DNA of 64,000 nt from Deferribacteres bacterium (GCA_020633655.1 JACKDF010000006.1:372001-436000); one strand, 5' to 3'. Numbered from the stretch's first letter, positions 18,401 through 28,188 are shown. Notes: generated from the sequence alone by a model not told the origin. Numbers and translations: made by a program.

Positions 18401-19093
18401 ATGCCCCAACCGACGAAAATTCTACTCGTCGAGGACGATCCCAATCTCGGATTCCTGTTGCAGGAAAACCTCGAATCCCACGACTACACTGTGAAGCTGT
18501 GTACCGATGGTGTGCAAGGGAAAGAGGCGTTTTTTGCAGAACAATGGGATTTGTGTCTGTTCGATGTCATGTTGCCGAAAAAGGACGGCTTTACCCTGGC
18601 ACTGGAAATCCGTGAAAAAAACCAACACATTCCGATCATTTTTCTCACCGCCAAATCCCTGAAGGAAGACCGCATTGAAGGCCTGAAAATTGGCGCTGAC
18701 GATTACATTTGCAAACCGTTCAGTATGGAAGAATTGCTACTGCGCATTCAGGCGATTTTGCGGCGAAGCTCAACTACTGCAGCGACAGTAAACAGCGGCG
18801 TTTACCAGTTGGGGATCTTCACCTTTCATGTTGACGAACAGCGCCTGCATTCCGAAACCACCTCCCATAAACTCACCACCAAAGAGTCGCAACTGCTGCA
18901 TTTGTTGTGCAAAAACAGAAATGCCGTGCTCTCCCGCGAAGACGCCCTGCTCACCATTTGGGGCGAAGAAAACTACTTCACCGGCCGCAGCATGGACGTG
19001 TTCATCTCCCGCCTGCGCAAATACCTGCAACCGGATGAAAACGTTGAAATTCGGACTGTACACGGGACGGGTTTCAGGTTGGTTGTGCGGTAG
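18401..19093 (+). CDS. OmpR/PhoB-family response regulator
   Basis: About 230 residues from the ATG at 18401, preceded by AGGAGAA; a start nine codons earlier lacks a ribosome site. The receiver domain (~5-120) has the acidic pair EDD (11-13), the phospho-acceptor Asp55 in LFDVMLPKKDGF, and the Lys of the LTAKS switch region. A winged-helix DNA-binding domain (~130-228) has TTKESQLLHLL and SMDVFISRLRKYL. It is the cognate partner of the upstream histidine kinase. Target genes are unknown. Confidence 0.93.
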   Translation: MPQPTKILLVEDDPNLGFLLQENLESHDYTVKLCTDGVQGKEAFFAEQWDLCLFDVMLPKKDGFTLALEIREKNQHIPIIFLTAKSLKEDRIEGLKIGADDYICKPFSMEELLLRIQAILRRSSTTAATVNSGVYQLGIFTFHVDEQRLHSETTSHKLTTKESQLLHLLCKNRNAVLSREDALLTIWGEENYFTGRSMDVFISRLRKYLQPDENVEIRTVHGTGFRLVVR

Positions 19094-19349
19094 GAGTTAG
19101 TATAGAGGATATCTACATTTTCTGAATAATTCTTCGAAGTATATAAATCTTGATTTTATTTGTGATTCTAATTATAGTTGAAGGAAATTTCAATCAACGG
19201 AATAGAATTGAAATCTAGGAAATTTGATTAAAATAGTGAGATCTCTTGAGTTTATTTTATAATGAATAATACCAAAAATAGAATTCATATTTAGCAACTG
19301 ATTGTAATCTTCCTCATTTTGGTCACCTATCCATGAAATTGCCAAATAA

Positions 19350-20483
19350 ATGAATAAAAATTTATCGAAAACAAATATTGGAGAAGATGGAGTGAAAGAG
19401 AAGCTTCCTGAATTACCAGCAGCTGATTTCATCATGCCTGCAAAATCCGATGAAGGTATCGACAAGGGATATGTTCGCTTGCCGGTTGGATTAAGTGAAT
19501 TTGGAACTTTTATACGTAGTCTGCTTGGCCGTCCTCAAACAATTACAAAATATTACCGTGGTGCTTATGAGATAACGCAAAATGATGTAAGGAATTTTCA
19601 TGAATTAATAATGCAACGAATTCAACAACAGAACGATTCACAGTTCATTCAGTTTACCGCACAGACAATTTATTCTGATTCGTCAAATGTCACAGTTAAT
19701 TCTCTTGAAGAATTTCTAACTTATAAGGAAGTAAGACCAATTATATCTGAAGCAATACATCTGGAGTGGAGCTATCTTGTTCAATTTCAGGATAAAGATG
19801 CTCCAGAGAAACAGAAGATAACGATTGCTTTTTTCACAAAGTATCGTCAAAGGCATAATTTACCTGAATTTAACGAGGCAGCATCTCTGGAGATCAAATC
19901 AATCGGAGGTGGATATATTCTTGTTAAGATCGAACATACCGCACGGTCGTGGGGAAATGATATCGAAAGTTTACTTGAAAAACAAATTGAAGGCCTTTTA
20001 GAAGAAGAGAAAAAGATTAATAAATTTTTAACCAACAAGGCTGGTTTTATTACGAATTCGATTATTTATTTATTTGTGATTGTAATGTTTATTGGCCTAT
20101 ATTTTGGCATTGAAAACGCAGAAGAAAACTTCACCAATCTAGTGAATAATATCGTAAATGAAAAAGACACTGAATTAAATCAGAAATTGGTTCAATTAAG
20201 TTTATTGTTTGGTGAAGGTTTATGGCAGCAATTTATTATTCGCTGTATAGCTTTTCTTGGTGGGGGATATATGTTATCCCTACTAATTAACTACTGGACT
20301 TATTATGCCCTGCGTAATTACCCCCCGAGTTTTATATTGTTGACAGAAGAAGCATATAAAGATAAAGAAAAATCTCTTAAAAATCGGAAGAAAAAATTTA
20401 TCTCTGCAATAATTTCTATTTTTATAAGTGTGATAACAAGTGTGATTGGAAGTTATATTTTTGTGAAATATTTTTCAAATTAA
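19350..20483 (+). CDS. Unknown membrane protein
   Basis: A 377-residue protein I do not recognise. Residues ~1-230 are a soluble, mixed alpha/beta domain including KYYRGAYEITQNDVRNF and a strand-rich core (EWSYLVQFQDKD, IKSIGGGYILVKIE). Three hydrophobic helices follow at about 231-254, 290-313 and 350-372, leaving a short positively charged region before the last. Codon use and composition are AT-rich compared with the two-component genes upstream. With the IS element downstream this suggests acquired DNA. A defence or stress role is possible but not shown. Confidence 0.7.
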   Translation: MNKNLSKTNIGEDGVKEKLPELPAADFIMPAKSDEGIDKGYVRLPVGLSEFGTFIRSLLGRPQTITKYYRGAYEITQNDVRNFHELIMQRIQQQNDSQFIQFTAQTIYSDSSNVTVNSLEEFLTYKEVRPIISEAIHLEWSYLVQFQDKDAPEKQKITIAFFTKYRQRHNLPEFNEAASLEIKSIGGGYILVKIEHTARSWGNDIESLLEKQIEGLLEEEKKINKFLTNKAGFITNSIIYLFVIVMFIGLYFGIENAEENFTNLVNNIVNEKDTELNQKLVQLSLLFGEGLWQQFIIRCIAFLGGGYMLSLLINYWTYYALRNYPPSFILLTEEAYKDKEKSLKNRKKKFISAIISIFISVITSVIGSYIFVKYFSN

Positions 20484-20951
20484 ATATTGAATTCTATTTT
20501 ATAAAATTCGTTTTTAAAGTCGCTCAATTTATGATTAATATACTCCATACTGATTTCGTTTAGCTTAATCAGAGTCAAACATTGAACAATCTGTGACTAC
20601 ATTACTTTTCACTCCTCCTCTATTAATGTATAGCCTATGCAGGCATATCCAATCCATTTTTTCCCAGTACTTTTAATGGATGTTTAGACTTCACAGCAAC
20701 ACTCAAGAATATCAGTTTACTCCACATAAAAGCCATACACTTGCCTTTCATAAAGTGATTCTTAACACAACCACGGCACAAATCTTTGCATTTCCCACAA
20801 AATTAAAGGATTATCCTGCATAAATTAAATAAGATGCAATCTTCGCAGATTAGTTTATTTTAATATATCGCATGCAACAAGCTCAACAAATTTATCATGA
20901 TAATCCACACAATTTCAGTGAAAATAAATTCTTGTATTCGGAAAGGATGAA
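20484..20951. other. AT-rich non-coding stretch
   Basis: 468 bases between the unknown membrane protein and a small frame. I see no convincing gene, RNA or repeat in it. Confidence 0.5.
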
Positions 20952-21170
20952 ATGAAAACACTTATTATACTTTTCTTAGCTCTGTTTTTATTCCCTTGCA
21001 CCATTTCAGCCTCCCCCGGCACGCCGGACTCCACCATATCTTCGCCTACGCCACCGAAAAAAAACGGTGGCCGCGATGGTTTGCACTGTGCGTGGCGTAT
21101 CGACAAAAAGGATTGGCCTGGAATCGGTATCAAAACATACAAATTGGCGCTGTTGCGAAATCCGGCATAG
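20952..21170 (+). pseudogene. Short exported frame, possibly a gene remnant
   Basis: A 72-codon frame begins with a convincing signal peptide (TLIILFLALFLFPCTISAS) and a ribosome site (GGA) upstream, then a Pro/Ser-rich stretch, and ends soon after without a domain. It may be the 5' remnant of a secreted-protein gene, damaged around the time the IS element inserted ~40 bases downstream. The reverse strand also has an open frame here (20915-21229), so the coding call is weak. Confidence 0.3.
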
Positions 21171-21213
21171 TCCGCAAGGTATCGTGCGAACTCTTTGAAA
21201 ATTTGACAGCTAC

Positions 21214-22325
21214 TTATTAATGTGGCCATAATTAGTTAAGAAAAAAACGGATAAATTTCGTATCTTTGTCCATGAAAGAAAATGATGGAAGATACTTAAA
21301 ACTAGACACCTTGCATTATGTCCGCAAACGGGCGATAAAGCTTTTCAAACAAGGAAAAAATCGTGGTCAAATTGCAGAAATTCTGGGTGTCAACCGTAAC
21401 TCTGTTGGTACCTGGGTGAAACTTTATCAAGCTCATGGTATGAAAGCTCTGAAATTGGAACAACCTGGACGGAAAACAGGTTCTGGTCGCAGGTTAAACG
21501 CTGATCAGGAGAAAGCAATTCAGAAAATGATTTATGATAAAATGCCTGATCAACTCAAATTACCCTTTGCGTTATGGACACGCCAGGCAATACAACAACT
21601 CATCAAAGAACAATTTGGTATCGAGCTCCCTGTGCGCACGATTAACCACTATTTACATCGTTGGAATTTCACACCGCAACGCCCCATTAAGCGTGCTTAT
21701 GAACAAAATGATAAAAAAGTTCAGGAATGGCTTCACTCCAGCTATCCGGCTATAGATGAGCGTGCTAAACAAGAAAATGCAGAGATTCACTGGGGTGATG
21801 AAACAGGTATTTCCAATCAATGCAACTATGGTCGAAGCTACGCTCCTAAAGGCCAAACACCTGTTGTGCGCAGAAAAGCGAACCGTTTTTCCACCAGTAT
21901 GATTTCCAGTATCACCAAGCGTGGAAAAGTTCGTTTCATGTGCTATCAGGGTGCTATGAACTCAGATATCTTCTTGCGTTTTCTAAAACGTCTGGTGAAA
22001 GATAGCCATAAAAAAGTCTTCTTAATCATCGATAATTTGCCAGTTCATCATTCAAAACCAGTAAAAGAGTGGCTGGAAGACAATCTGGATAAAATAGAGC
22101 TCTTCTATTTACCGTCTTATTCACCAGAGAGAAATCCTGATGAATACCTTAATCGTGATTTGAAGCAAAATGTGGCGAATAAACCACCAGCAAAAAACAA
22201 AGAACAGTTGAAATCTCAGATAATTTCTCACATGAAAGCTATTCAAAGAAAAGCTGAACATGTGAAAACGTATTTTAAAAATCCAAACGTAGCCTATGCT
22301 CAATAATTTATGGCCGGATTAATAA
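21214..22325 (+). mobile_element. IS630-family insertion sequence
   Basis: About 1.11 kb. The left end reads TTATTAATGTGGCCATAA and the right end, on the other strand, TTATTAATCCGGCCATAA, giving imperfect terminal inverted repeats. The TA-rich edges fit TA-target insertion by this family. The transposase frame is full length, so the element looks intact. No second copy is present in the window. Confidence 0.85.
21272..22306 (+). CDS. IS630-family transposase
   Basis: A 344-residue transposase from the ATG at 21272; an upstream TTG two codons earlier is less likely. The N-terminal helix-turn-helix region (~15-65, RGQIAEILGVNRNSVGTWVK) binds the ends. The DDE catalytic domain shows Asp176 (HWGDETG), Asp254 (IIDNLPVHH) and Glu291 (SPERNPDEYLN). 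These are the family's signatures and no frameshift is seen. Confidence 0.95.
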   Translation: MKENDGRYLKLDTLHYVRKRAIKLFKQGKNRGQIAEILGVNRNSVGTWVKLYQAHGMKALKLEQPGRKTGSGRRLNADQEKAIQKMIYDKMPDQLKLPFALWTRQAIQQLIKEQFGIELPVRTINHYLHRWNFTPQRPIKRAYEQNDKKVQEWLHSSYPAIDERAKQENAEIHWGDETGISNQCNYGRSYAPKGQTPVVRRKANRFSTSMISSITKRGKVRFMCYQGAMNSDIFLRFLKRLVKDSHKKVFLIIDNLPVHHSKPVKEWLEDNLDKIELFYLPSYSPERNPDEYLNRDLKQNVANKPPAKNKEQLKSQIISHMKAIQRKAEHVKTYFKNPNVAYAQ

Positions 22326-22419
22326 TACCAGCATGGAGAGTTTAGAAAACAGGTGAACACCCTCGCATTATTCGATTGCGAATCCATTGCATAACCAAAA
22401 ACCCTCAACGGATAAAATC

Positions 22420-24978
22420 ATGAATCGAATAAAAACACTTTCATTCCTGCTACTCACGGCCAGCATCAACTTGCTTTCCGCCCAAACCTTCCAGACAAAC
22501 AGCGATTTCTGGGCAGCGGCAGACGCCCTGCAGCGAAAATTACCCGGCTTCGCGGAAGCGGGAGAAAAACGCAGCAACAAATTCGTCGGTATGTTTTACT
22601 GGACCTGGCACACCGATAATCTGGCGGACTGGGTGTTGCCCGACGGTTCCATCGCCAATATCACCGAAATTATAGCCCAAAATCCGGAGGCAGAATTCGA
22701 TCCGAATCATGCGGCGTGGCAAAATGTCTGGGACGGCGGCGTTTTTTGGTGGGATGAGCCGCTGTTCGGCTACTATCGCACAACGGATGAATGGGTGCTG
22801 CGCAAGCACGCGGAGCTGCTCGCGGATGCCGGCATCGATGTGGTGTTTTTTGATTGCACCAACGGCAGTTACACCTGGCAATCGTCTTATGCAAAATTGT
22901 TGCAGGTCTGGCAACAAGCCAGATTGGACGGCGTCAAAACACCACAGATCGCTTTCTTGCTCAATTTTTCTGCCACAGCCGACAGCCGTCTGGCGATCTC
23001 CGAAATCTATCAGGATATCTATCGCCCCGGGAACTACCGTGATTTGTGGTTCAACTGGAAGGGAAAACCATTGATTATGGCCTATCCCGATAACCTGCAC
23101 GGCGTGGCCGGCGACAAGGCCGGGATGCAATTCCATGCGGAGAAAGCATTCACCGGCATCGATGTGAGCTGCCCGAGCTGGAGCAACGATATTGGCAATT
23201 TAACCTTGCGCCTGTTCCGCTGGGATGGTCTTGGTTATGCAAGCACGGTCAATCAATCCCCGCTGTACAGCCAGGTCTTTGCAAATTTCAAAGACAATCA
23301 ATCGCTGCGATTGAATTTTCCTGCCCTGGAAGCAGGCGATTACGTGTGGGAATTGAGCGACGCCTCAGAAATCGTCGGGGTGTGGAAATACGCGGATAGC
23401 GACAGTCCGGCTGTGTGCTATTTCAATGGCAACAAGGCGATTGGCGATTATGTCAGCAGTATTTTTTATGCACCGGATAGCCAGCGCGTTTTGTTATCCT
23501 CAGGCAGCAGTACGGTTCCGGTGCAACTTCACGAAGGCGTTGATGCGGCATTGATGCAGGAAATCAAATCTTTTTTTACCTTCCGACCCGGTCAGCCAGA
23601 CTACACCAACGGCCCGTCGCGCAATGACCACTGGGCCTGGCTGGAAACAACGCAACACGGCTACGTTGGCTCTGTGCAATCCGGATTCGAGCAAACGACG
23701 GTGGGTGTTGCGCAAAATGCCAGCGAGGCCAGCCGCGGCAAATGCGTGGCTTTTAACTCACCCGACACCTATGGCCGCAGCTACACCGAAGCCAACGGCC
23801 AGGACACCTCGGCAACAGCCTTTTATTACGGCGCCAATTTTCAGGAGCAGTGGAACCGTGCCTTTGAAATCGATCCCGAGTTGATATTCGTCACCGGCTG
23901 GAATGAATGGATTGCCGGCAGATGGAAGAACTGGGCCGGCTGCGCCAATGTGCCGTTTGAAATGGCCTTTCCGGATTTGTACAGTGCTGAAAAAAGTCGC
24001 GATATTGAAATGGTGAAAAGCTGGGGCGACAAAGGCGACGCCTATTATTTACAATTGGTGGCCAATGTGCGCCGTTTCAAGGGCATGGAGGCGCAGGAGC
24101 CGGTTTCGGCGCCAAAGACGATTTCCATGCGCGATGCATCCGATTGGCATGATGTGCGTCCCGATTATTTTCACTACAAAAACAACACCGGGCACCGCGA
24201 CCATGCCGGGCAGGGCAGCAACCTGGTTTACCGCAATGACAGCGGGCGCAACGATATTGTCCAAGCGAAAGTGGCCCGCGACGCCGCGTTTGTTTATTTC
24301 TACGTTGCCACGCAACAAGCGCTGACGCCACGAAGCGATTCTGCCTGGATGCGGCTGTTCATCGATGTTGACCGGGAGAAAATCACAGGCTGGGAAGGAT
24401 ACGATCTTGTTGTCAACCGGAATTCCCCGACCGATTCCGCGGTCGTTGAACGCAGCGCGCAGGGATGGCAATGGACAAAAGCCGCCGCCAGTCAAATGAC
24501 TGTTTCCTCGAAAACGGTGGAATTGAAGCTGCCCCGCAGTCTTTTTCCGCAGGATAAACCCTTGAATTTCGAATTCAAGTGGAGCGATAACATGCAGGAC
24601 GATGGCAACATCATGGATTTTTATGTCAGCGGCGATGTGGCCCCGGGAGGGCGGTTTAACTTTGTTTATGATGCAAATCCCGCCGTGGGTGTTTTGCAGA
24701 GCAATGCGATACCAACAGGTTTTAAGTTATACCAGAACTATCCCAATCCCTTCAATTCGACCACGAAAATAACCTTTTTTACCCCGATAAACAGCTGCGT
24801 GAAAATTGATATCTTTTCACTGAGCGGCAGGAATATAGCCACTTTAACGGACAGCGTCTATACTGCTGGGGAACACCAGATTGCCTTCAATGGCAGGGGA
24901 CTCGCAAGTGGCATGTATCTGCTCAGAATGCGCTCCGGCCAGTTTTTTGAAACCCGAAAGATGGTTTATTTGCATTAA
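22420..24978 (+). CDS. Secreted glycosidase-like protein with sorting domain
   Basis: About 852 residues from the ATG at 22420; the eleven codons before it look like leader. A signal peptide (LSFLLLTASINLLSA) is followed by an alpha/beta-barrel-like domain (~30-560) with FYWTWHTDN near the start, AGIDVVFFDCTNGSYTW and VTGWNEWIAGRW near the end. This layout resembles GH71/GH99-like glycosidases, but I cannot name the catalytic acids with confidence. A CBM9/DOMON-like beta domain (~575-750) follows, then QNYPNPF and the Por/type IX sorting module. It starts ~95 bases after the IS element, which may have separated it from its native promoter. Confidence 0.75.
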   Translation: MNRIKTLSFLLLTASINLLSAQTFQTNSDFWAAADALQRKLPGFAEAGEKRSNKFVGMFYWTWHTDNLADWVLPDGSIANITEIIAQNPEAEFDPNHAAWQNVWDGGVFWWDEPLFGYYRTTDEWVLRKHAELLADAGIDVVFFDCTNGSYTWQSSYAKLLQVWQQARLDGVKTPQIAFLLNFSATADSRLAISEIYQDIYRPGNYRDLWFNWKGKPLIMAYPDNLHGVAGDKAGMQFHAEKAFTGIDVSCPSWSNDIGNLTLRLFRWDGLGYASTVNQSPLYSQVFANFKDNQSLRLNFPALEAGDYVWELSDASEIVGVWKYADSDSPAVCYFNGNKAIGDYVSSIFYAPDSQRVLLSSGSSTVPVQLHEGVDAALMQEIKSFFTFRPGQPDYTNGPSRNDHWAWLETTQHGYVGSVQSGFEQTTVGVAQNASEASRGKCVAFNSPDTYGRSYTEANGQDTSATAFYYGANFQEQWNRAFEIDPELIFVTGWNEWIAGRWKNWAGCANVPFEMAFPDLYSAEKSRDIEMVKSWGDKGDAYYLQLVANVRRFKGMEAQEPVSAPKTISMRDASDWHDVRPDYFHYKNNTGHRDHAGQGSNLVYRNDSGRNDIVQAKVARDAAFVYFYVATQQALTPRSDSAWMRLFIDVDREKITGWEGYDLVVNRNSPTDSAVVERSAQGWQWTKAAASQMTVSSKTVELKLPRSLFPQDKPLNFEFKWSDNMQDDGNIMDFYVSGDVAPGGRFNFVYDANPAVGVLQSNAIPTGFKLYQNYPNPFNSTTKITFFTPINSCVKIDIFSLSGRNIATLTDSVYTAGEHQIAFNGRGLASGMYLLRMRSGQFFETRKMVYLH

Positions 24979-25023
24979 ATGGATGACGGACGCAGTTGGC
25001 CACAAAACAGTGGGTGTGGCAGT

Positions 25024-25079
25024 CGTACCGCAGGCATCCTGCCTGCCTGGATTCTTGCAGGCAAGATGCCTGCGGTACG
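25024..25079. repeat. GTACCGCAGGCAT inverted repeat
   Basis: Perfect 14-bp arms CGTACCGCAGGCAT (25024-25037) and ATGCCTGCGGTACG (25066-25079) enclose further CTGCCTGC-type symmetry. It lies between the glycosidase-like gene and hicA. Confidence 0.8.
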
Positions 25080-25182
25080 TTAACAGGTCTCTAGGCTTTC
25101 AGGGTTATGCGATACACAAAAAAACTATGACGAGCGATAAAAAGCAATTGACAGTACCAATAATTGATACTATCTTTCGCTT

Positions 25183-25437
25183 ATGAATCGTAAACAAGAG
25201 CGAACACTTAAACAGATTTTTTCACGGCCAGTTAATTCGAATATTAAGTGGAAGGATATTGAATCGTTATTTACTGCTCTTGGTGCCGAAATAATGGAAC
25301 GCGAAGGGTCAAGAGTAGCAGTTATCTTATTTGATGAAGTGAAAGTCTTTCATCGCCCCCATCCTTCGCCCAATACAGACAAAGGTGCCGTGGTTAGTGT
25401 TCGCAAATGGTTAGAAATACACGGAGTCAGACCATGA
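25183..25437 (+). CDS. hicA: HicA-family mRNA interferase toxin
   Basis: An 84-residue basic protein of HicA size. The dsRBD-like fold is indicated by WKDIESLFTALGAEIMEREGSR, then strands and the conserved His-containing FHRPHPSPN before a C-terminal helix (VVSVRKWLEIHGV). The family cleaves mRNA and is neutralised by HicB. The stop codon overlaps the start of hicB in ATGA, showing translational coupling. Confidence 0.88.
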   Translation: MNRKQERTLKQIFSRPVNSNIKWKDIESLFTALGAEIMEREGSRVAVILFDEVKVFHRPHPSPNTDKGAVVSVRKWLEIHGVRP

Positions 25438-25763
25438 ATATTATGACTTTAAACGGCTTTAATGCAAAAATTGAATATGATCCGGATATTGATGCATTTC
25501 GGGGTGAGATACTTGGTTTAAACGGTGGCGCGGATTTTTATGGTAAAACACCAGAAGAACTGCGCAAGGAATTTAAACTCTCTCTCGAAACTTTTTTAGA
25601 CGTCTGCAAGGAAAAAGGCATCACACCTACTAAAAATTTTTCAGGCAAATTCAATCTTCGCATGAGTCAGGAGCTCCACAACAAAATCGCTGTCGAAGCA
25701 GCTTCAAGTGGTAAAAGCATAAATCAATGGGTTGTAGACACACTTACCAATTCAATAGAATAA
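25434..25763 (+). CDS. hicB: HicB-family antitoxin
   Basis: About 109 residues from the ATG at 25434, which overlaps the hicA stop. The N-terminal partial RNase-H-like domain includes YDPDIDAFRGEILGLNGG and YGKTPEELRKEFK. The C-terminal ribbon-helix-helix-like segment (SQELHNKIAVEAASSGKSIN, then WVVDTL) should bind DNA and autoregulate the pair. A 216-bp inverted-repeat element begins 2 bases after the stop. Confidence 0.88.
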   Translation: MNIMTLNGFNAKIEYDPDIDAFRGEILGLNGGADFYGKTPEELRKEFKLSLETFLDVCKEKGITPTKNFSGKFNLRMSQELHNKIAVEAASSGKSINQWVVDTLTNSIE

Positions 25764-25764
25764 A

Positions 25765-25980
25765 TAACCCGTTGTGCAAAATTAAAATGACAATATTATT
25801 TAGCTAATTCTTCAAAAGGAAAGAACACGGATCGAACGGATTCCACGGATAAACGCGGATTAATTTTATAAAAAAATCCCTAAAATCCGTTTTATCAGTT
25901 GAATCTGTGTTCAAAAAAAATGCTTTATGGCTAAATTTAACGCATTCTATTTTTGAACATCTATTTTGCACAACGGGTTA
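25765..25980. mobile_element. 216-bp element with 18-bp perfect terminal inverted repeats
   Basis: TAACCCGTTGTGCAAAAT at 25765-25782 is exactly complementary to 25963-25980. No frame of note is inside, and the centre carries another palindromic repeat (25823-25912). The arrangement is that of a miniature inverted-repeat element, or a very long hairpin following hicB. I do not see a clear target duplication. Confidence 0.6.
25823..25912. repeat. GAACACGGATT-type hairpin repeat, intact copy
   Basis: The left arm GAACACGGATCGAACGGATT and a right arm containing AATCCGTTTT and GAATCTGTGTTC form an imperfect hairpin. It is related to the arms at 18043 and 18379 and is nested within the 216-bp element. 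Confidence 0.65.
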
Positions 25981-26640
25981 GAGATAGAATAACATGTCAA
26001 CATAAATCGCATAACACAAACCTGCCTGGGACTGCCAACAGGCGGGTGTAATTTTAGATTTCGGAAGCTTCGATAACGATTTGTGATCGCTCGAAAGCCA
26101 TGCTTGTCCTGTTCGCAGCCACAGATACTGGTGATGGGTGAATCGATTGTGGTGGTTTTGTTGGATCGATTTCAAACCGTTCTTCCGGCAGCAAGCTAGG
26201 GCCTGTTCTATGGATTTGCAAAAACAAAACAGAATAATAAAATTTATAAAAAATGCATGTGTGCAAATGCTGTATAAATGCATGACTTCCGTTTTCATAA
26301 AAGCCTCGATTCCCTAACTACCGCATTCCACCAGTGTAATCAACCGTGAACTAACAATGATGTGAAAATTCGTATTGTGTACGTGATAGGTTTTAAGTTG
26401 AATTTGTGTGTGAATGCTCTCAGATACAAATTTCGAATTATAATTAGAAGTATGTATATAAAAAAATATTGATTTTATTATTAATTGTATTTATCATTTA
26501 AAGTTATTTCTATTCGACGGTGGGATATCCTTTCAACTTTTTGGGAAGCCTTAATTTGAAATATTGCTAGCTGCATCTCAAAATGCGACTAAACATCAAT
26601 ACATCTTAGAATTTCATTTAACTTTATTTGGAGATCTCTT
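25981..26640. other. Non-coding AT-rich stretch
   Basis: 660 bases before the propeller gene. Open frames on the minus strand here are short and have no recognisable content. The last ~60 bases carry GGAG just upstream of the next ATG. I see nothing else. Confidence 0.5.
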
Positions 26641-28188
26641 ATGATTGTTCATGCGCTAATGAGAAATATTAGTGGAAAATGGTATATTGTTATTTTAACT
26701 AGCTTTTGCCTAAGCTGTTTATATGCTCAACAGAACACCGAATTTAAGATAACTGCCAGTGATGGATCTAATAGTGATGAGTTTGGTAAGGCTGTAGTAA
26801 TCCATGAAGGGTATGCTATTGTCGGTTCCCCATCAGATGATGATAATGGTTCAGCTTCAGGGTCAGTATATCTATTCAAAAAAGATGGGAATAACTGGAT
26901 TGAAACTTGCAAGATCATAGCCAGCAATGGATCATCACAAGCCAATTTTGGCAGATCTGTTTCAATTTATGAAGAGTATGCACTTGTTGGTGCATGGCAA
27001 CAAACTGATACTAACAATGTTGCGAAAGGTTTTGCATATTTTTTTAAATTGGAGCAAGATACCTTGAAAGAAGTTGCAGCAATTACTGCAAGTGATGGGG
27101 ATCAAGGTGATCGATTTGGTTTCTCGGTTTCTATTTATGAAGATAAAGCAATTGTTGGAGCACCTTATGATGATGATAATGGGGCAACTTCCGGTTCGGT
27201 ATATATTTTTCAACAAAATGGCGAGAATTGGATAGAATTAGCAAAATTGACAGCCAGTGATGGCGAGGCTGGGGATTATTTTGGAAATATAGTAGCTATC
27301 GATGGTGATTACATCATTGTTGGTGCTGAAGGGAATGATGATAATGGTAGCTCAACAGGATCAGCATATATTTTCAAATGGAATGGAGCAGAATGGGTAG
27401 AAATAAAAAAACTACTTGGTAGTGATAGCAACGGTCAGGATTATTTTGGTTCTTCTGTGTCAATAAATAATGAACATGCAATAGTTGGAGCTTGGGGAGA
27501 TAATGAAAACGGTATCCATTCTGGTTCAGCATATATTTTTAGTCGTGATAACGATAATTGGACTGAAACGGTAAAGCTTATTCCGAGCGATGGCGCTGGT
27601 TCAGATCAGTTTGGTCGATTTTCAGTTTCTATTGTTGGAGATTACGCAGCAGTTGGTGCAGAGGGTGATGATGATAGTGGAGGTTCAGCTGGGGCCGCTT
27701 ATATTTTTCACTGGAATGGTACGAACTGGAACGAACAAGTGAAACTTAAAGCCAGTGACGGAGCATTTAATGATGTTTATGGACAAGCAATTGCGATGGA
27801 TAACAGTCACATAATAATCGGATCACATCATGATGATGATAATGGGACGGATTCAGGTTCAGCATACATCTATGAAATAAATTCAGGTACAGCTATCAAC
27901 GATAAACAAGTTAGCTATTTCCCAAGTAATGTTGATCTAGCCCAAAATTACCCCAATCCCTTTAATCCCACAACTAAAATTAGTTTCTATTTGCCAAAAT
28001 CAACAGGGGTAATATTGTCGGTATACAACATATTAGGTAAGCAAGTAGATACCTTAATCGAAGAGAGAAAATTAGCTGGCAAACACGAAATAATTTTTGA
28101 TGCCACAAATTTACCAGGAGGATTGTATTTCTATCATATGAAAACTGAAACACAATCAATAACAAAAAAGATGCTTTATGTGAAGTAA
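26641..28188 (+). CDS. Secreted FG-GAP-like seven-bladed propeller with sorting domain
   Basis: 515 residues. A signal peptide is followed by seven repeats of ~55 residues between about 35 and 420. Each has the pattern ASDG-x-x-x-D-x-FG, IVGA, a DDDNG calcium-binding-like loop, then SGSAYIF and a Trp-containing strand. Seven such repeats should close into one integrin-alpha-like beta-propeller. The C-terminus has QNYPNPFNP and the ~80-residue sorting module. It is probably a surface adhesion or binding protein. The gene is AT-rich compared with the other sorted proteins here. Confidence 0.88.
   Translation: MIVHALMRNISGKWYIVILTSFCLSCLYAQQNTEFKITASDGSNSDEFGKAVVIHEGYAIVGSPSDDDNGSASGSVYLFKKDGNNWIETCKIIASNGSSQANFGRSVSIYEEYALVGAWQQTDTNNVAKGFAYFFKLEQDTLKEVAAITASDGDQGDRFGFSVSIYEDKAIVGAPYDDDNGATSGSVYIFQQNGENWIELAKLTASDGEAGDYFGNIVAIDGDYIIVGAEGNDDNGSSTGSAYIFKWNGAEWVEIKKLLGSDSNGQDYFGSSVSINNEHAIVGAWGDNENGIHSGSAYIFSRDNDNWTETVKLIPSDGAGSDQFGRFSVSIVGDYAAVGAEGDDDSGGSAGAAYIFHWNGTNWNEQVKLKASDGAFNDVYGQAIAMDNSHIIIGSHHDDDNGTDSGSAYIYEINSGTAINDKQVSYFPSNVDLAQNYPNPFNPTTKISFYLPKSTGVILSVYNILGKQVDTLIEERKLAGKHEIIFDATNLPGGLYFYHMKTETQSITKKMLYVK

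Noticed and set aside
20915..21229. A 104-codon minus-strand frame next to the IS element
   Set aside because: It competes with a plus-strand frame that has a signal peptide; neither is clearly coding, so only the plus frame is kept, as a possible remnant.
25765..25980. Possible attC after hicAB
   Set aside because: Arms are perfect complements with 180 bases between, and no matching cassette start is found upstream of hicA; genuine attC in this window are imperfect and ~95-135 bases. Treated as an inverted-repeat element.
25978..26298. A 106-codon minus-strand frame
   Set aside because: Cys/His-rich odd composition, no ribosome site and no recognisable pattern; it overlaps the end of the inverted-repeat element.
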